Part shown: in pieces, positions 21,275 to 32,756 of the stretch
How the letters are laid out: each line of letters begins with the position of its first letter
Numbering within the stretch: position 1 is the stretch's first letter
Assembly: GCA_002197995.1 (NCBI GenBank)
Contig: NGZR01000004.1
Location: 3,720,001-3,784,000, forward strand
DNA: 64,000 nucleotides
Reading direction: 5' to 3'
From: Gaeumannomyces sp. JS-464
Lineage: Eukaryota; Ascomycota; Sordariomycetes; Magnaporthales; Magnaporthaceae
The notes under the pieces: generated by a model
Told to the model about the DNA's origin: nothing
Seen by the model: only the letters and a program-made list of their open reading frames with translations
The model's database searches: none
Translations under genes and position numbers: made by a program

Positions 21275-24081
21275 TCAGTCCCCACCAGGCCCCGGCCCGC
21301 CCGAGACGTCCCGCTTCCCGAACCGGGCGCCGAGCCCGCCAATGTCCCTGCGGAAGAACTTGCCAATGTTCTTGAGGTTCTCGTTGATCGTGGCCTTGTC
21401 CGCGGCACCCGCGCCGCCCACGCCCACAACACCCGCGTTGACTGCAGGCATGGTGACGCCCAGGCCCGTGACGCCGGCCTGCGCGCCGTCGCGGGCCGCA
21501 CTGAGCAGCTTCTCGCCGAGGCTGCTGGCGGCGTCGAGCCCGGCACCGACGCCGGCCGTCACGCCGACGCCAACGACGCTGCCGCCCACGGACCCGCCGC
21601 CCATGGACGACGAGGCCATGAGCGGCGTCAGCAGCGGCGACTGCGGCACGAGCTGGCGGCCAGCGGCCGGCCCCTCGCGGTGGATGGCGAAGAGCTCCAT
21701 GAGGTGCGACTGGTCCGCCTTCGAGCGCAGGCCCTTGAGGTCGAGTATCTTGCGGAAGTTGACATCGGACCGGTCGCCAATGTGGATTAGATACGCCTGC
21801 ACGAGGCCCTCGGGAGGCGACGCCCGCACCTGCAGCGTCTTGAGCAGGGGTCGACGCGCGCCATGCTTTGGTTGACGCGCTTGACGAAGCTCGCCGAGGG
21901 GTGTGGCCCGAGGGCCCGTTGCTGTTAGAGTGTGTGTGATACGACATGAGGTTCTCGAACGACTTGGTGAGAACATATTTGTCAAGCAGCATCTTTTTAT
22001 GACAAAGTTAGCACCGCCACGGCCCTCTTGTTCTTCCAAACCGGACAAGAATTGAATGCACAAAAACCTACCTGCTCAGCGCCCACCTCCGAGACGGGCC
22101 GACACAGCACGATGTTCGAGACGTATGCGCCAGCCATCTGCTCGACGAGGTTGTCGCAAAAGGCGCGCGCGTACTGTTGCTTGGCCACGAGAGGCAGCAT
22201 CTCCTCGGCGCCTGCGTTGACACACCGGAGCAGCTCGGCCACGTACGAGCTCTGGTCGCCGACACCCTCCATACGGCTCCAGTTCGTGTTCTTCATCTCG
22301 CGCCACGCCCCCTCGCACGCCACCTCGACCCGGTGCACGAGCGCGAGCACCGCCGCGCTGGCCACGCCCAGGAACGCGTCCGACTGAGACGTCAGGTCCA
22401 CCTTGGCCGCCAGATCCGCATCCACCCGCTTCCGGATGTTCTCCTCGAGCTGGTTCGTGTTTGTGTGCCAGAAGTCGGCCGTGTTGAGCACCAGCACCAC
22501 ACCCTGCGCCGGCGGGCCCGCCCCTCCCCCCACGCCCCCTCCTGACCCGTCACTCCTCTGCAGGATTCCGAGCAGGACCTGCTGAGCGTACTCGTCCAAG
22601 TACTTGGCGAAAGTCCGCGTCAGGTCCAGCAGGCGATCACCCGTTGACAGCTTGGCGCACTGCGACAGCGTTGTCTTGTAGAAGTGGAACAGCTCGATAG
22701 CGGACGGGATGACGGCCTGGGGGCTGAACTCGTCGTCCTCGGCCAGCAGCGGCTGGGTCTTGTACTTTGGGATCATGGCGGCCAGCTGGCGGTCCTGCGA
22801 CTCGACCCAGAGGCTGAGGTACGGCTCGAAGGCGACGATATGGAGCCGTTGAACGGCTGAGCCCCCGCGCCGCGCTCGTCGGCTGAACTCAGTGTGTCGA
22901 TGCTGGCGCGGGGCCGGCCGCCGTCGGCACCGGCGAAGCGGCGCTCGAGCGACTGCTCAAAGTCGAGCGTCTCCTGCAGGCAGCTGAGCAGCAGGTTGAC
23001 GTCGACCTTGCCGGCGGCGTCGGGCCTGCGCATGGAGCGCTCGAGCACGCCCTTGAGGTCGTCACGGGTGCCGTCGCAGAAGGCGGCGGCCAGGGTCTCG
23101 TTGACGCGCCAGTGCGGGGGGAAGATGGCGGCGTGCTCGTCCTCGTGGGTCTTGAGGGCGCGGCGGAACCAGGCGTAGCGGCGGCCGATGTTGTCGAGCG
23201 AGCCGGCCTCGTCGTTGCCGCGGAAGACGTGGCGGTACTCGCGCAGCTCCGTGTTGACGTACCAGGTCACGAGGCGCGAGCGCGCGTTGTCGCCCAGGGC
23301 GTCCATGACCAGGCAGGCCTCGACGAGCACGGGCCGGCGGGTGGCGATGTCGTCCTTTGCGAAGGCGAGCTCGAAGTCCTCGCACACCTGCTCGAGCAGC
23401 TCGCGCTGGAGCTCCGACACGTTGCGGCTCAGGGCCGCGATCTGCTCAATAGAGCGGTAGCTGTTGAAGTGGCGCATGAGCTGCAGCACCGCCTGCAGCA
23501 GGCCGGCGCACTCGCGGTACTGGCGCGAGCGGGCCAACCCCCGCAGCTGCTCGTAGGCCGTCGTGAGCATCTGCAGGCGCTTGAGGGCCGTCATGGACAG
23601 CGTCAGGTTGCGCTTGGTGCCGTCGAGGCGCTTGATGTCAGCTGTCATGGTGGTGATGTCGCGCTCCGTCTGCAGCGCCCGCGTGCGCACGCCCTCGATG
23701 CGCTGGAACAGGCCGGCCAGCTCCGCCTGCGCGCTCTGCATCCGCTCCAGCGACGCCGACGGGCCGTAGGCCTGGGCCGTTTCCAGCTCCGCTATCGTGT
23801 CGGAGAGCCCATCCTTGTGCGCCTGCAGCGTGCGGCAGACCGGGTCTAGCGAGCCGACCGATGCCGGGGTCGAGAAGAGGAGGTTGAGGTGCCGTACGGG
23901 GTCGTAGTCGACTAGGGGTTTGCAGAACGTGTCAGCCTTTCGCCCTCGTCATGTCTCGTCTTCAGAGGCAGGCAGGCAGTGCATGCCTGGTGCACACCTT
24001 TGACCATCCCCGGTCTCGCCCAGGGGCTAGTGACTTACCGGCATCCAGCGAGGACGGCTCGGTGAGGGTGCTTCCATTCAT
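21275..24081 (-). CDS. VPS53: Vps53, GARP/EARP tethering complex subunit (3 exons, three -1 frameshifts)
   Basis: Model: complement(21275..21992, 22072..23911, 24039..24081). Exon 1 encodes MNGSTLTEPSSLDA and joins in phase to VDYDPVRHLNLLFS, the family's N-terminal signature. Next come the Vps53 N-terminal coiled coils (ALKRLQMLTTAYEQL, HFNSYRSIEQIAALS), then AFEPYLSLWVESQDRQLA, then PSAIELFHFYKTTL and LVLNTADFWHTNTNQLEE. The C-terminus has KYVLTKSFENLMSYHT and a Gly/Val-rich tail. Frameshifts occur near 22831-22838 and at two G4 runs (21847-21850 and 21898-21901); each behaves as one missing base. With three bases counted the total is 2,604 nt, 867 aa, the usual family length. Vps53 tethers endosome-derived vesicles at the trans-Golgi. 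It is a core gene, so true loss would be surprising and sequence error is the likelier reading. Confidence 0.92.
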
Positions 24082-25031
24082 GGTAACCGTCACATCTGGC
24101 TCGGTTCCCTTGCGGTTTCGGCTAGGCTGTCTTACTTGACGGCTTGGGTGAGCTGCGAGCTCCCGCGATTGATGTCAATTACTGTCACGTGTTAGCGTGC
24201 GTTTTGCGTTGCGTTCCTGGGCCCCAGCCGCAGCGCGTGGGGCTTCACTAGCCTAGACCGGATCAGGCAATTGTTCCTCATCGTCCGAAAACTCCCCAGT
24301 CGACCACCTCGTCTTGCCCCAGATAGTTCACCAGCCAAGAGCCGAGTCGAGCGTAATAGATAGATAACACGCCACCTCGGCTGCAGCTTCGCAACTTTCG
24401 CAGCAGCTTATACACAAGGATGTTGATAAAAACAAAGAAAGAAGAAGCAAAAAGAAAAGAAGCAAGAAACACGAATGACTCGAGGCGCCACATCACAATC
24501 CATGGATGGAAGGAAGCCCATCCGCGCCCTCAGCTCCTTCGTTCCGTCGCTTAGCTATGCCGAGCGTCTTTCTGTCTGACTGGAGCGATCCCTGGTACCA
24601 TCCCATATCCTATCTAGGCACATCTCAGCGAGCCTGGGATCACCTGAACGACACGGATCCAAGAGAGTGTTTCGTCTTCCCACAAAGTCAAGCCAGATCT
24701 ATACGCTCCTTGCGCCATCGTCACCCCAAGGTGAGGTCTAAATGCTCCCTAGATCAAATCAACACAAAGGACATGAGAATAAGCGACGGAATAAGAACAA
24801 AAGAACGAAAAACAGTGTGAACAAGAAGAACCGCCAACCCGGCGTTCGATGCTGTGGCCATCATGAAAGCGTCTCGTGTGCCGCGGCCATTTTCCCAACC
24901 TACAATGAATGTCTATGTCACGACCATGCCCATGTCCTGCTGTGAACTTAACGCCCCGACCCATGCGAACTTTCTCCTCCCTGATGAGCTATCACATACA
25001 CACGGACTCGGAAAGAAAGGAAATCAGGGAT
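24082..25031. other. Intergenic region, no gene recognised
   Basis: This lies between the Vps53 promoter and the chitinase 3' end. A 72-residue hydrophobic minus-strand ORF (24278-24496) has an ATG and a possible membrane segment, but also an A-rich low-complexity origin. I do not call it. Confidence 0.55.
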
Positions 25032-26457
25032 TTACGAGCCGTGCAGCGTGCGGAAGCCGGCCGCAATCAGGCTCCTTTTGCTTTCCTTTGCATCTGCCGG
25101 TCCGGCCCAGTAGAAAAGGCCCTGAGCCATGGAAGAGAGGTGGTTAGCACGTAGTGGCTCCGCTCGAGGAGCTTGGCAAATGATACGGAGGGAGGGAGGA
25201 AGAAGAAGAGAGAAAAAAAACACCCACCCCAAGCCCCTTCTGCTTGCAAAACGTCGCCTTCATCTTGACCGTCTCCGGGTTGTCGTACGTGACGAAGCCG
25301 CCGTCCCCGCCAACGCACTGCGCAGCCGCCGTGCCCTTGTCCACCTGCTCCCTGGTGCCCCTGCGCGGGAGCTCGCGATACTCAAACATGCCGTCCTCCC
25401 CGCCCGCGCCTCTGAACTTGTGCCCGGGACCCGAGGTGTTGAGGAAGCTTCGCCCAAAGACGGGCACCCCGAGAAGGATCTTCCGTGCCGGGAATCGGTT
25501 GGCCATCAGGTGCTGAACCGCGCCCGCGCCCGAGGGCTCATCTCGACCCCTGGCGTACAGCTGCCCGTGGTGGCCGCACTTGTGCGTCCAGTGGCCGTAA
25601 AAGTCATACGCCTTGAGGTTGATGTAGTCGAGGTACTCGGCCGCCGTCGCAAAGTTGATATTCTGCAGCACGGGGATGCCGGCCGGCAGCGCCGCCGTCA
25701 GAATGAACCGGTCTTCGGTGAGATAGAGCCGTATGGTGGCCAGGAGAGCTAAGAAATCCGCCCCTTGCTCCGGCGTGCTCGGATACTCCCAGTCCACTAT
25801 CGAGGAATATTAGCAACCCGGGTTCTTTCTTGGGAGATGTGTCTTCGTGTCCTTTGTGTTTCCGGACGCCTAGATATTTGGGAGGTGGGTGGTCTCGGCT
25901 TGGTTTGGTCCAAGTGGGGAAGGCCGCACCGTCGACGCCGTCTAGCCCAGAAGCCTCAACCAGACCGAGTGCTGACTGGGCAAAGTTGTCGCGGAGTGCC
26001 GCATTGCTAGCAACCAAGGGGAATATTTCGCTCGATGAGCCGCCTCCGATCGACAAAATCACCTGCAGGTGCGGGTAGTTTTGCTTGGTATGCATCAACG
26101 AGCCCAGCCCACCATTCACGCCATCACAAGGCGCCCTGGCATCTGCCCATTCGTCACCGAGCTTCGGGGTTGTAGGATTCTCCAAGTCAGCTAGGCTCTT
26201 CGATGTCGACACACAAGACCATCAAGCCGCAGTATTGAGGAACTACCGTTGCCCGGAAAACTCACAAGGACACTGCCGTCGGTCGATATCTGAGCATACG
26301 CGTAGTAGACATGGCTGATGCAATTATAGTTCATCTGCCCAGGTGAATCCCCGTTGTAAATATGGCGACTGGGGAAGTAGACGGCATTTACAAACGTGAG
26401 GCTCGAGCTGCCGTGAGACTTGCGCGTCTTACGCGATGACGACGATGAGGAGCTCAT
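25032..26457 (-). CDS. GH18 chitinase, probably intracellular (4 exons)
   Basis: Model: complement(25032..25121, 25228..25796, 25930..26161, 26266..26457), 1,083 nt, 360 aa. Donors are GTGAGT, GTGCGG and GTGGGT, all phases consistent. The N-terminus is a Ser-rich stretch without a signal peptide. Then come NAVYFPSRHIY and SHVYYAYAQI (strand 1), VILSIGGGSS (the SxGG motif) and, spanning an intron, the catalytic DG.D.DWEYP motif with its acid/base Glu. MKAYDF-like LKAYDFYGHW, LLGVPVFGRSF and a terminal GLFYWAGPAD follow. The enzyme hydrolyses beta-1,4-GlcNAc chains. The lack of a secretion signal and the short C-terminus fit fungal subgroup-A GH18 enzymes, usually assigned to cytosolic or wall-remodelling and autolysis roles. 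The second acceptor could alternatively be further upstream, adding about ten residues. The gene is intact. Confidence 0.9.
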
Positions 26458-29400
26458 TCTGCAAATATGTGCAAGCAGACTGCCGGTTGTTCGGAATAAT
26501 ATGAGCGGAAAGGATACGGAGAGAAGAGCGAGAAGGTGGAGGGGAAAGTTAATAAATAAAAGAGGAATGTAGTGAGCACAGGGGGCCCTTTCATCGAGAG
26601 GAGGATGACGATGAGTTGGCTTGGCCGATCGGGCAGCAACAAAGCGTCCCGCTGGCAGTCTCCTTTTTTGACTTTCTTCGTCCCAAGTACAGGCGAGAGG
26701 CACTGCAGCTCCAGTTGTCCAGATAAGGAGGGGAAAGCGGAACGATATAGCAGCCGAGAGGCCGGCAGGGCGTGGACGAGAATCCGACGATAGACATCGG
26801 AGCTATTCGACGCCCCACAGAACTCACGACGAGAGCTCGGACAATGTCTGGTGAGCCTCTGAGGAGCGTGGGCACAACGAAAAAGCCCCAAACCCACAGG
26901 GGTTTCGGAGAGACCGCCATGCATAACATAACCGGGGAGAACAAGGCCGGGATAATCCAAAGTGGAGTGAAGGGGACAGCTGTAGGATGCACTCGGATAC
27001 CTACCAAGAGGTAGGCACTATGTCGCAGGCAAAGGTAGGTTCATCAGATCTCATCTCTGGGGGTGTTGAGAGGGTGCTCGAGGGGAGTATGGCGCCGCCA
27101 CAACAAGAGTCCACAGCGGCAGTTGGGCTCATCTGTGTAATGGTCCCTGTCCGGACGCGTGGGGTGCTCGAATGCTAGGAGAGCATAGGCATGGGTGTGC
27201 GTGGGCGACTGGTATCCATGGGCCGTCGGGTGGCGGCATCAGGTAGATCGACAGACCATATTCGCTGATGTTTACCAGCGGGGCCTCCCGGCCTTGGTAG
27301 GAGTGGTACCGAAACGCTGGACTTGGAGGCCTAATCCAACACTGGTTGGATGGGCTCAACACAGATATCTCGGGTGGCAGAGGGCGGGGAGCTAGCGGCT
27401 GTATTCGGGTCGGGTCATCAGGACGCGAAGCCCAAAGCGTAGCTGTGGAAAAGCCAAGGGGAGAGAGTCTAGATAAGACCAAATCAGTGCGCGTTGTGAC
27501 CCCTTGGGAATGGGCGCTTTCCAAAACATTCTGGACGACGGGACGTGACTTCTAGCCCCCTCATTGCGAGATCGCTTAGACGGCATCACGATGCCGGATG
27601 TGCATCTGTGGCGCGCAGCGCGCACGTCTTCGTCCTGAAAAAAGGGCCGCGGTCTGAGAGGCAAGATCTACGAAAGATCTGTTCTCGAGGACCTTCCACT
27701 GGGCACGGCCATCAAGAGAATACGGCAGTCATGGCGAGGGATGTTGATTTGTGACAGGCAGGCTCAGCGGGATGGACGAAATAGGGAAGCTAGGGAAGAC
27801 TTGAAATGTGGCAAGGGGAGAAACGGATGAAGATAAACGCGAGTTCCCGCAAAAAAGTTCAATAGACTGCAAGCCATCTCGGGGACGGGCGCGGTGAATC
27901 ACGCGAGGAGATTGTGGAAAAAGAAAAGAAACACGGCGCACGTCCACGAGGCGGCGCGAGGGCCGCGTGCTGAAACAGCGGGCCAAGAGGTTGTCAGGCG
28001 AAAAGCGAGGACAGGCCCGCCGGAGTAACTCCCGGCGAGGGGGACAGAGCGTGCGCGCCGCACTCTAGTTCAAAGACCCGCTTCCGCCCCTCCGGGCCAC
28101 CAACGTCCCACAGGGCGCTGGCGACAGACAGCTGTAGCCGGCGGTGCTTGGCCGCCCTCGCTAGAACAGCACCGGGCGGTCACATCTGTGCTCAGGAACT
28201 GAACTGGTGGACCCGACAGCAAACGACGGGTGCGCGCGGCTGCATTCGACGTTCCTGGTTGGCGGCTTGGCGCCTCTCGGTATCGTATTTTACCATCACC
28301 TCGCGCTAGCGGCCTGTCCTCACATTCTAGCGTTTCGAGAACAATCCCAAATCCAGTCTAGCAGCAGCGGGCCCACGGGCGAGGCCGAAATGAGGCAGGG
28401 GATGTGACAGCGATGGTGAAGCAGCATGAGGCGGGCGGGCAACTAGCCCAGCAAACACCAGGCAACGCCGCGAAGTCCACAAGGCCAGATGAGCAAGAAG
28501 GAAGATGAGAGGAGGGGGGGGGGGGGGGGGGGGGGCATCCTCCAAGCCAGGGCGAGGTTGGGTACGTGGCTGGCTACCTGTGTGAGCACAGGGACGCGGA
28601 ACGATGATGGGACGAGAGGAAGTTTGAGTGAGCGCCACGCAGAGTCCAAGTGTGGTGGTGACCTGGGTGGTGCGCTGCAGGCCTAGCCTAGTCAGTGCCC
28701 GACAGCTGCAGACGGTGGACATGCCACGGAGCCCGGGACCAGGAACCCTGACGGACGAGCACCTGGTTGGCGATGGTTGGCGATGGCCGGCGGCCAGCCG
28801 AAGTCCTGAGTCGTCGATCGGCCAGCTGAGTGGCTCGTGTTGCGTTCATGTTGCTGCAGACGGATCCATCGCCAGCTTGTCGTCGTGACGAACTGCTGTT
28901 GATGTGAGATTGGACAGGATGGGAACCGTATTCAAGTTTGCGGAACAGGTTGAGTACTCGGCGAATGGAGCTGATAAATGGAGCACAGCTTCGTGGTCAC
29001 GGACTCATGACGTCGAGTTAGGTTTCTCGTTCTTTTTCTGGGCCTCCACAGCTTACCCGAGCAAATTGGGCCGTGTTATGTAAGCCAAGGCGGTCAAGCT
29101 CTGCCATGATAAGCTCGATCGCGTTTCCATGGACCAAAAAAAAAAAAACAAAGATTTCTTCCTGCTGCACCACCAACATTTCCTTCTCATCGCACTTGAC
29201 CAACACCGCCACTTCTCGGCTCAAGCCCGACAAACCTCGTTGATGGTGATGCAATTGCTTGCTTCACGTTTCCCGGCGCATATGCACTTATACTCGGAGG
29301 CTGCGCGGTGGTGATTGACGACTCGGGCAATAAATCCTGCAAATGGGAGAGAGGGATCTGCAACAACATCCGAATGGCGTTCTGGAACCAGCTTCCGCCC

Positions 29401-29940
29401 CCCCCCCCCCCCCCCCCCCCTGTTGTCTCCCGGCACGGTAGGTGGCTTGCCGTGAAGCATTCTCCTTGGCTTCTCCATAGACCATTGCCAGCAATGCATG
29501 CCTCTTCGAGGTGTGCATATCGACATCCACTGTTCCGTCTTCTCTATCGGCGTGGATGTTTTCGCTCTGGCATAGAAGAACGTATTTTGCGGACCCGTTT
29601 TACTGGGCGCCCGGTTTTGAGAGGACGTTTTGCTTCTCTACGAGACTTCGGGAATCAGTAGTGGTTACACCTTTTGTCGTCGAAAATTCGTCTACGTTTT
29701 ATGTTCATAGGTTGTTTTGTCCTTTGTCGTAGCGAGAGTATGTTCATCGATGCATCATCATATGTCCGACCTCCGGGTATTGCCCACCTAGACCTAGTTG
29801 GTAGTAGGGAGTGAGGTCGAAGGATCAAAGAAACAAAAAGGAAGGAGGAAGAGGCCCAGCGGCATATTACACCAAGAAGACGGAGTGATCATGCTACCCG
29901 CGACAGCTCCAACCATCACCACCAGAACAAAAGAAACAAA

Positions 29941-30059
29941 ACATACAACACTGGGAATTCCCCGGTGGTCACCCACCTGAGTACTAATCTGGCCCTCATA
30001 TGTTTTAGTACTTGGAGTGAGGGCTTCCTCAAATGGACGATTTTCCATTCAAAACGGAC
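29941..30059 (-). rRNA. 5S rRNA-like sequence, probably a pseudogene or variant
   Basis: Read on the minus strand, the 3' half matches fungal 5S rRNA closely: GAGGGCCAGATTAGTAC, then GGTGGGTGACCACC (the internal control region) and GAATTCCCAGTGTTGTATGT followed by T-rich sequence. The 5' half is poorly preserved; I cannot find the usual ACATACGACCAT start. Dispersed 5S genes and pseudogenes are normal in Sordariomycetes. Confidence 0.6.
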
Positions 30060-30204
30060 GCCTTTGCTCCCGCACTCTGACTACCGTTCGAAGGACGTAT
30101 CTGACGTCTCGAACCCCCGGATCGGCGTGAGTCACTGTAACGGGGCCGCCTGGAGCGTTAGCTACAGGGGCTTCGGGGCTTGATATACAGTGGTGCCAAA
30201 GGGC

Positions 30205-30223
30205 TCAATCACTTCGTGATTGA
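30205..30223. other. Perfect 8-bp hairpin (loop TTC)
   Basis: TCAATCAC - TTC - GTGATTGA. No T run follows. It lies just left of the inverted repeat arm and its function is unknown. Confidence 0.5.
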
Positions 30224-30300
30224 ACTGTTGGATCTTTTAGTGGAACGGTCACTCTGGCACGCCCCCTACACAAACCTGCTCGCCTGGTAAAACATTGTAG

Positions 30301-30690
30301 GTGCTTGTGCGATCGATTGCTTTAGCCGCGAGTGCGTTTAAGAAGTTCCATTTCTGTATCGCGTACTAGTTGTAAGCGATTAGTTCGTAGCAGTCGCTTC
30401 GCTCGTACATCCAACAGCGGAATGGGATCTGCCTTTGATCAAAAATATAAGTGACAGGACGGCAGCAAAAATGCGGTGGACGGACACTGATGCTGTTCGT
30501 TGGGCGGGGCTGCATTTGCCAGCTCCAGCCTACCCGCTACGTACGTCCCGGTGCCCGACCCTGGCGGCGCAGTGCCCGAGCAATAGTAGCTTGGGGAACA
30601 GTAGCTCAGCCGTCTTTTAAAGGCGGACATGGCCCGGGGCATCGCTTGACCTTTTATATGCCCCGCCTCGAGCGCCTTGCGTCCAGCTGG
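30301..30690. repeat. Left arm of inverted repeat flanking the HET-S-like gene
   Basis: Matches the reverse complement of about 32415-32756. Shared blocks include GTGCGATCGATTGCTT, ATCTGCCTTTGATCAA, GGACGGCAGCAA and GGTGGACGGACACTGATGC, then TAGCTCAGCC and GACATGGCCC. There are many transition differences and a short indel. The right arm covers the NLR promoter up to its ATG, so this is a duplicated, inverted copy of that promoter region. Confidence 0.8.
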
Positions 30691-30961
30691 ACTTTTTCAA
30701 AGCACGCCGACGCATGCGTCGTGGGCGATTGTGGATTGTTGCCGATAGCTGTTCCATTGCGATTCTGCAACCTACCACCGATTCCGACGAGAAATGGCTT
30801 AGCAGTTAGGGTAAGACTGCATCGTCAGTGGCATGCGCTGTGGCGCTGTGAGATCAGCCCACTGCATTACGGCGTCCATTGCAACCCAGATGCCATTCCC
30901 GGCCAGGAGTAATGCAAAAATGCTTGCGCCATTCAGACGCGTTGTTGCATCCGCAAGCTGA

Positions 30962-31849
30962 TTATTGTGTTCCAAGCTCTTTCTCCTGTCCAGGAGCATC
31001 GTAGACGGTCTTTGCGTTTCCGTACCCAATCGTATTGCCAAAGTGAGTGATTGAATGCCCACCAGCTGTGATCCCCCTGAACACATTGCTTCTCGCGCTG
31101 GCCCCGTCCGCAACGATGTCACCAAACTGTCCGCGAGAGTAGTCTTTCACTACGATGTTGCAAAAGAGGTTGGGACGCTGCTGGGCCTCAGCTTGGAGAA
31201 CCGCTCTGAGCATCTCGTCGTCGTCCCCGATGGCCTCGTCCAAAAGAGCCAAACTCTCGATGTCCAAGCCCCTGACCTCGCTTTTACACAACCGCTTCTG
31301 AGCATCGCAGGTTGACGGAAAGAGCTCCACCAACTGGCTTGTGAGAGCAGAGATCGTCTCGATCAGGTTCTGGAACGCGCCTTTCTGGTAAAGAGCCCAC
31401 TTGATCCGGTCTCCCACTTTGGGCTTGACGCGCCGGTCGACCATTCCGCGCATATGCTTGTGCAGCGTCTGAACCGCGCCGCTCCCTTTGCAAAGCAGCG
31501 TGTCCGTGTCCAGAACCTGAAGCTTCTCGGGCTTGGCGATTCGCTTGTACCGCGCCGAGGTCTGTATCGCAGAATCGAAGGCTTGCTGGATTTCGAGAAG
31601 CCAGCGGTAGGCCGTTTTGACTTCTTCTTCATCGTAGCCGTCACTGCGAAACTTCGTCTCTGGATCCCCGATGCCCATGGATGCCCCCCAGCGCGTCAGT
31701 CGCATCTCGGAGGCTTCAAGTTGGCACCATGTTCTTTCAAAGTCGCTCTCGAAGTCGCGTCCGAACTGTATGCGCTCGAAACAGTCCACGCAAGCCGTGA
31801 ATGCCCCGGGGATGCCAGCTACGGCAAGAGCGAGGCTGACTGGTTCCAT
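30962..31849 (-). CDS. HET-S-like protein: HeLo domain plus two HRAM amyloid-type repeats
   Basis: Single exon, 295 aa, about the length of Podospora HET-S (289 aa). Residues 1-220 align by eye to the HeLo domain: an N-terminal hydrophobic helix, AFTACVDCFERIQFGRDFESD, RLTRWGASMGI, KWALYQKGA and a Glu/Asp-rich end. The C-terminal 70 residues hold two pseudo-repeats with the HRAM pattern: SRGQFGD (238-244) and SITHFGN (near 266-272), each followed by a small, Gly/Ala-rich segment. In the known system, HeLo is a membrane-targeting cell-death domain, held inactive until the C-terminal motif is templated into a beta-solenoid amyloid. The divergent neighbour is an NLR carrying a matching N-terminal motif, so this is its probable effector. 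The frame is intact and it is not RIP-mutated. Family assignment is strong; amyloid formation is inferred. Confidence 0.88.
   Translation of the reverse strand: MEPVSLALAVAGIPGAFTACVDCFERIQFGRDFESDFERTWCQLEASEMRLTRWGASMGIGDPETKFRSDGYDEEEVKTAYRWLLEIQQAFDSAIQTSARYKRIAKPEKLQVLDTDTLLCKGSGAVQTLHKHMRGMVDRRVKPKVGDRIKWALYQKGAFQNLIETISALTSQLVELFPSTCDAQKRLCKSEVRGLDIESLALLDEAIGDDDEMLRAVLQAEAQQRPNLFCNIVVKDYSRGQFGDIVADGASARSNVFRGITAGGHSITHFGNTIGYGNAKTVYDAPGQEKELGTQ
30986..31171 (-). other. Two HRAM-type prion-forming pseudo-repeats
   Basis: Residues 227-288 of the HET-S-like protein. Repeat 1 is centred on RGQFGDIVADGA and repeat 2 on GGHSITHFGNTIGYGN. Both share the aromatic-Gly-Asn/Asp turn typical of HET-s beta-solenoid rungs. 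Confidence 0.75.
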
Positions 31850-32414
31850 TGGTCGCTTTATAAACAGTGTGCTAGTAGGTAGGTGTTTTGGGTCAGCGGA
31901 TGCCGCTCAGGTCCCAATAGGGGGTGAGGGACAGAGGAGAGGAGCTGGCCGGAACAACTGACCGCGAGAGGCAAGGCCATGGAAGATAGGAGGACCAGTT
32001 GCCTAGAAGTGGCGGCGCAGTAGATTAGCCGGCACGCAATTTGGTGGGCGAGGGTCTACATAATCCACCACAAGGCGCGTGTGCAACAAATCAAAAGGGC
32101 CAAGGCGTGTATGGTGGTTCACTTGCAGCAGACAGGCGATTGATGGAGCCGTTAGGCTTCGCACTCTGATCAATCGGATAGGATAAAGTAACCACCCTAC
32201 AAGCAGCCTTTAACGAGCCATGGCCTGCTCTTTGCACTCGCACGTATGCTCTGTCTAGGTCCACAACCAGGCCCAATTCCACGAGTGACGCGGATAGGGC
32301 GTGCCGACAGGCAACGGTAGGCCGTCAATGTCGGGCGGCGTGCAGCAACCATTATCAGCCTCCAATACCATCAGGCGGTGGCCTGAATAATACGTGGACT
32401 GGGCGGATGCCAGC
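31850..32414. promoter_or_regulatory. Divergent promoter region of the HET-S-like / NLR pair
   Basis: The two starts face away from each other and are 904 bp apart (31849 and 32754). The half next to the NLR is the right inverted-repeat arm. No conserved operator can be named. Shared regulation is inferred from the layout. Confidence 0.5.
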
Positions 32415-32756
32415 GAACGATGCAGCTGGTGGTGTGCAAAGCTCAAGGCGGGCATGTGGAAAAAGTAAGTGATGTTCTGGGGCCATGTCTGCCTGTGAAT
32501 GGGAAGGCTGAGCTATGCTTCCTCCGAGCTCCTCCTATTGCGGGGCAATGCACCACCTGGGTGCATCAGTGTCCGTCCACCGAATTCTTGCTGCCGTCCC
32601 GTCATTCATATTCTTGATCAAAGGCAGACCCCATTCGGTTGTTGAATTTACGAGCGAAGTGGCCGCGACAACCTGGCGGCTAGCACGCGATACAAAAACG
32701 GGACTCCTTGAACGCACTCGCGACTGAAGCAATCGATCGCACGAGCATTTACGATG
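32415..32756. repeat. Right arm of inverted repeat, overlapping the NLR promoter
   Basis: Reverse-complement partner of 30301-30690. It ends at the NLR start codon; similarity does not continue into the HRAM-coding part. Confidence 0.8.

Larger units (their letters stand above)
26458..30300. other. Gene-poor region with homopolymer runs
   Basis: About 3.8 kb without a supported coding gene. It holds a 22-nt poly(G) run (28514-28535), a 23-nt poly(C) run (29398-29420), a 5S rRNA-like sequence (29941-30059) and a small perfect hairpin (30205-30223). ORFs such as 27129-27524 (minus) have no domain or splice support. It separates housekeeping genes from the NLR/HET-S locus. Confidence 0.55.

Noticed and set aside
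24278..24496. 72-aa minus-strand ORF with a membrane-like segment
   Set aside because: Formed by an A/G-rich stretch read in reverse; no supporting context.
27129..27524. 131-aa minus-strand ORF in the gene-poor region
   Set aside because: Pro/Ser-rich without domain, splice support or good start context.
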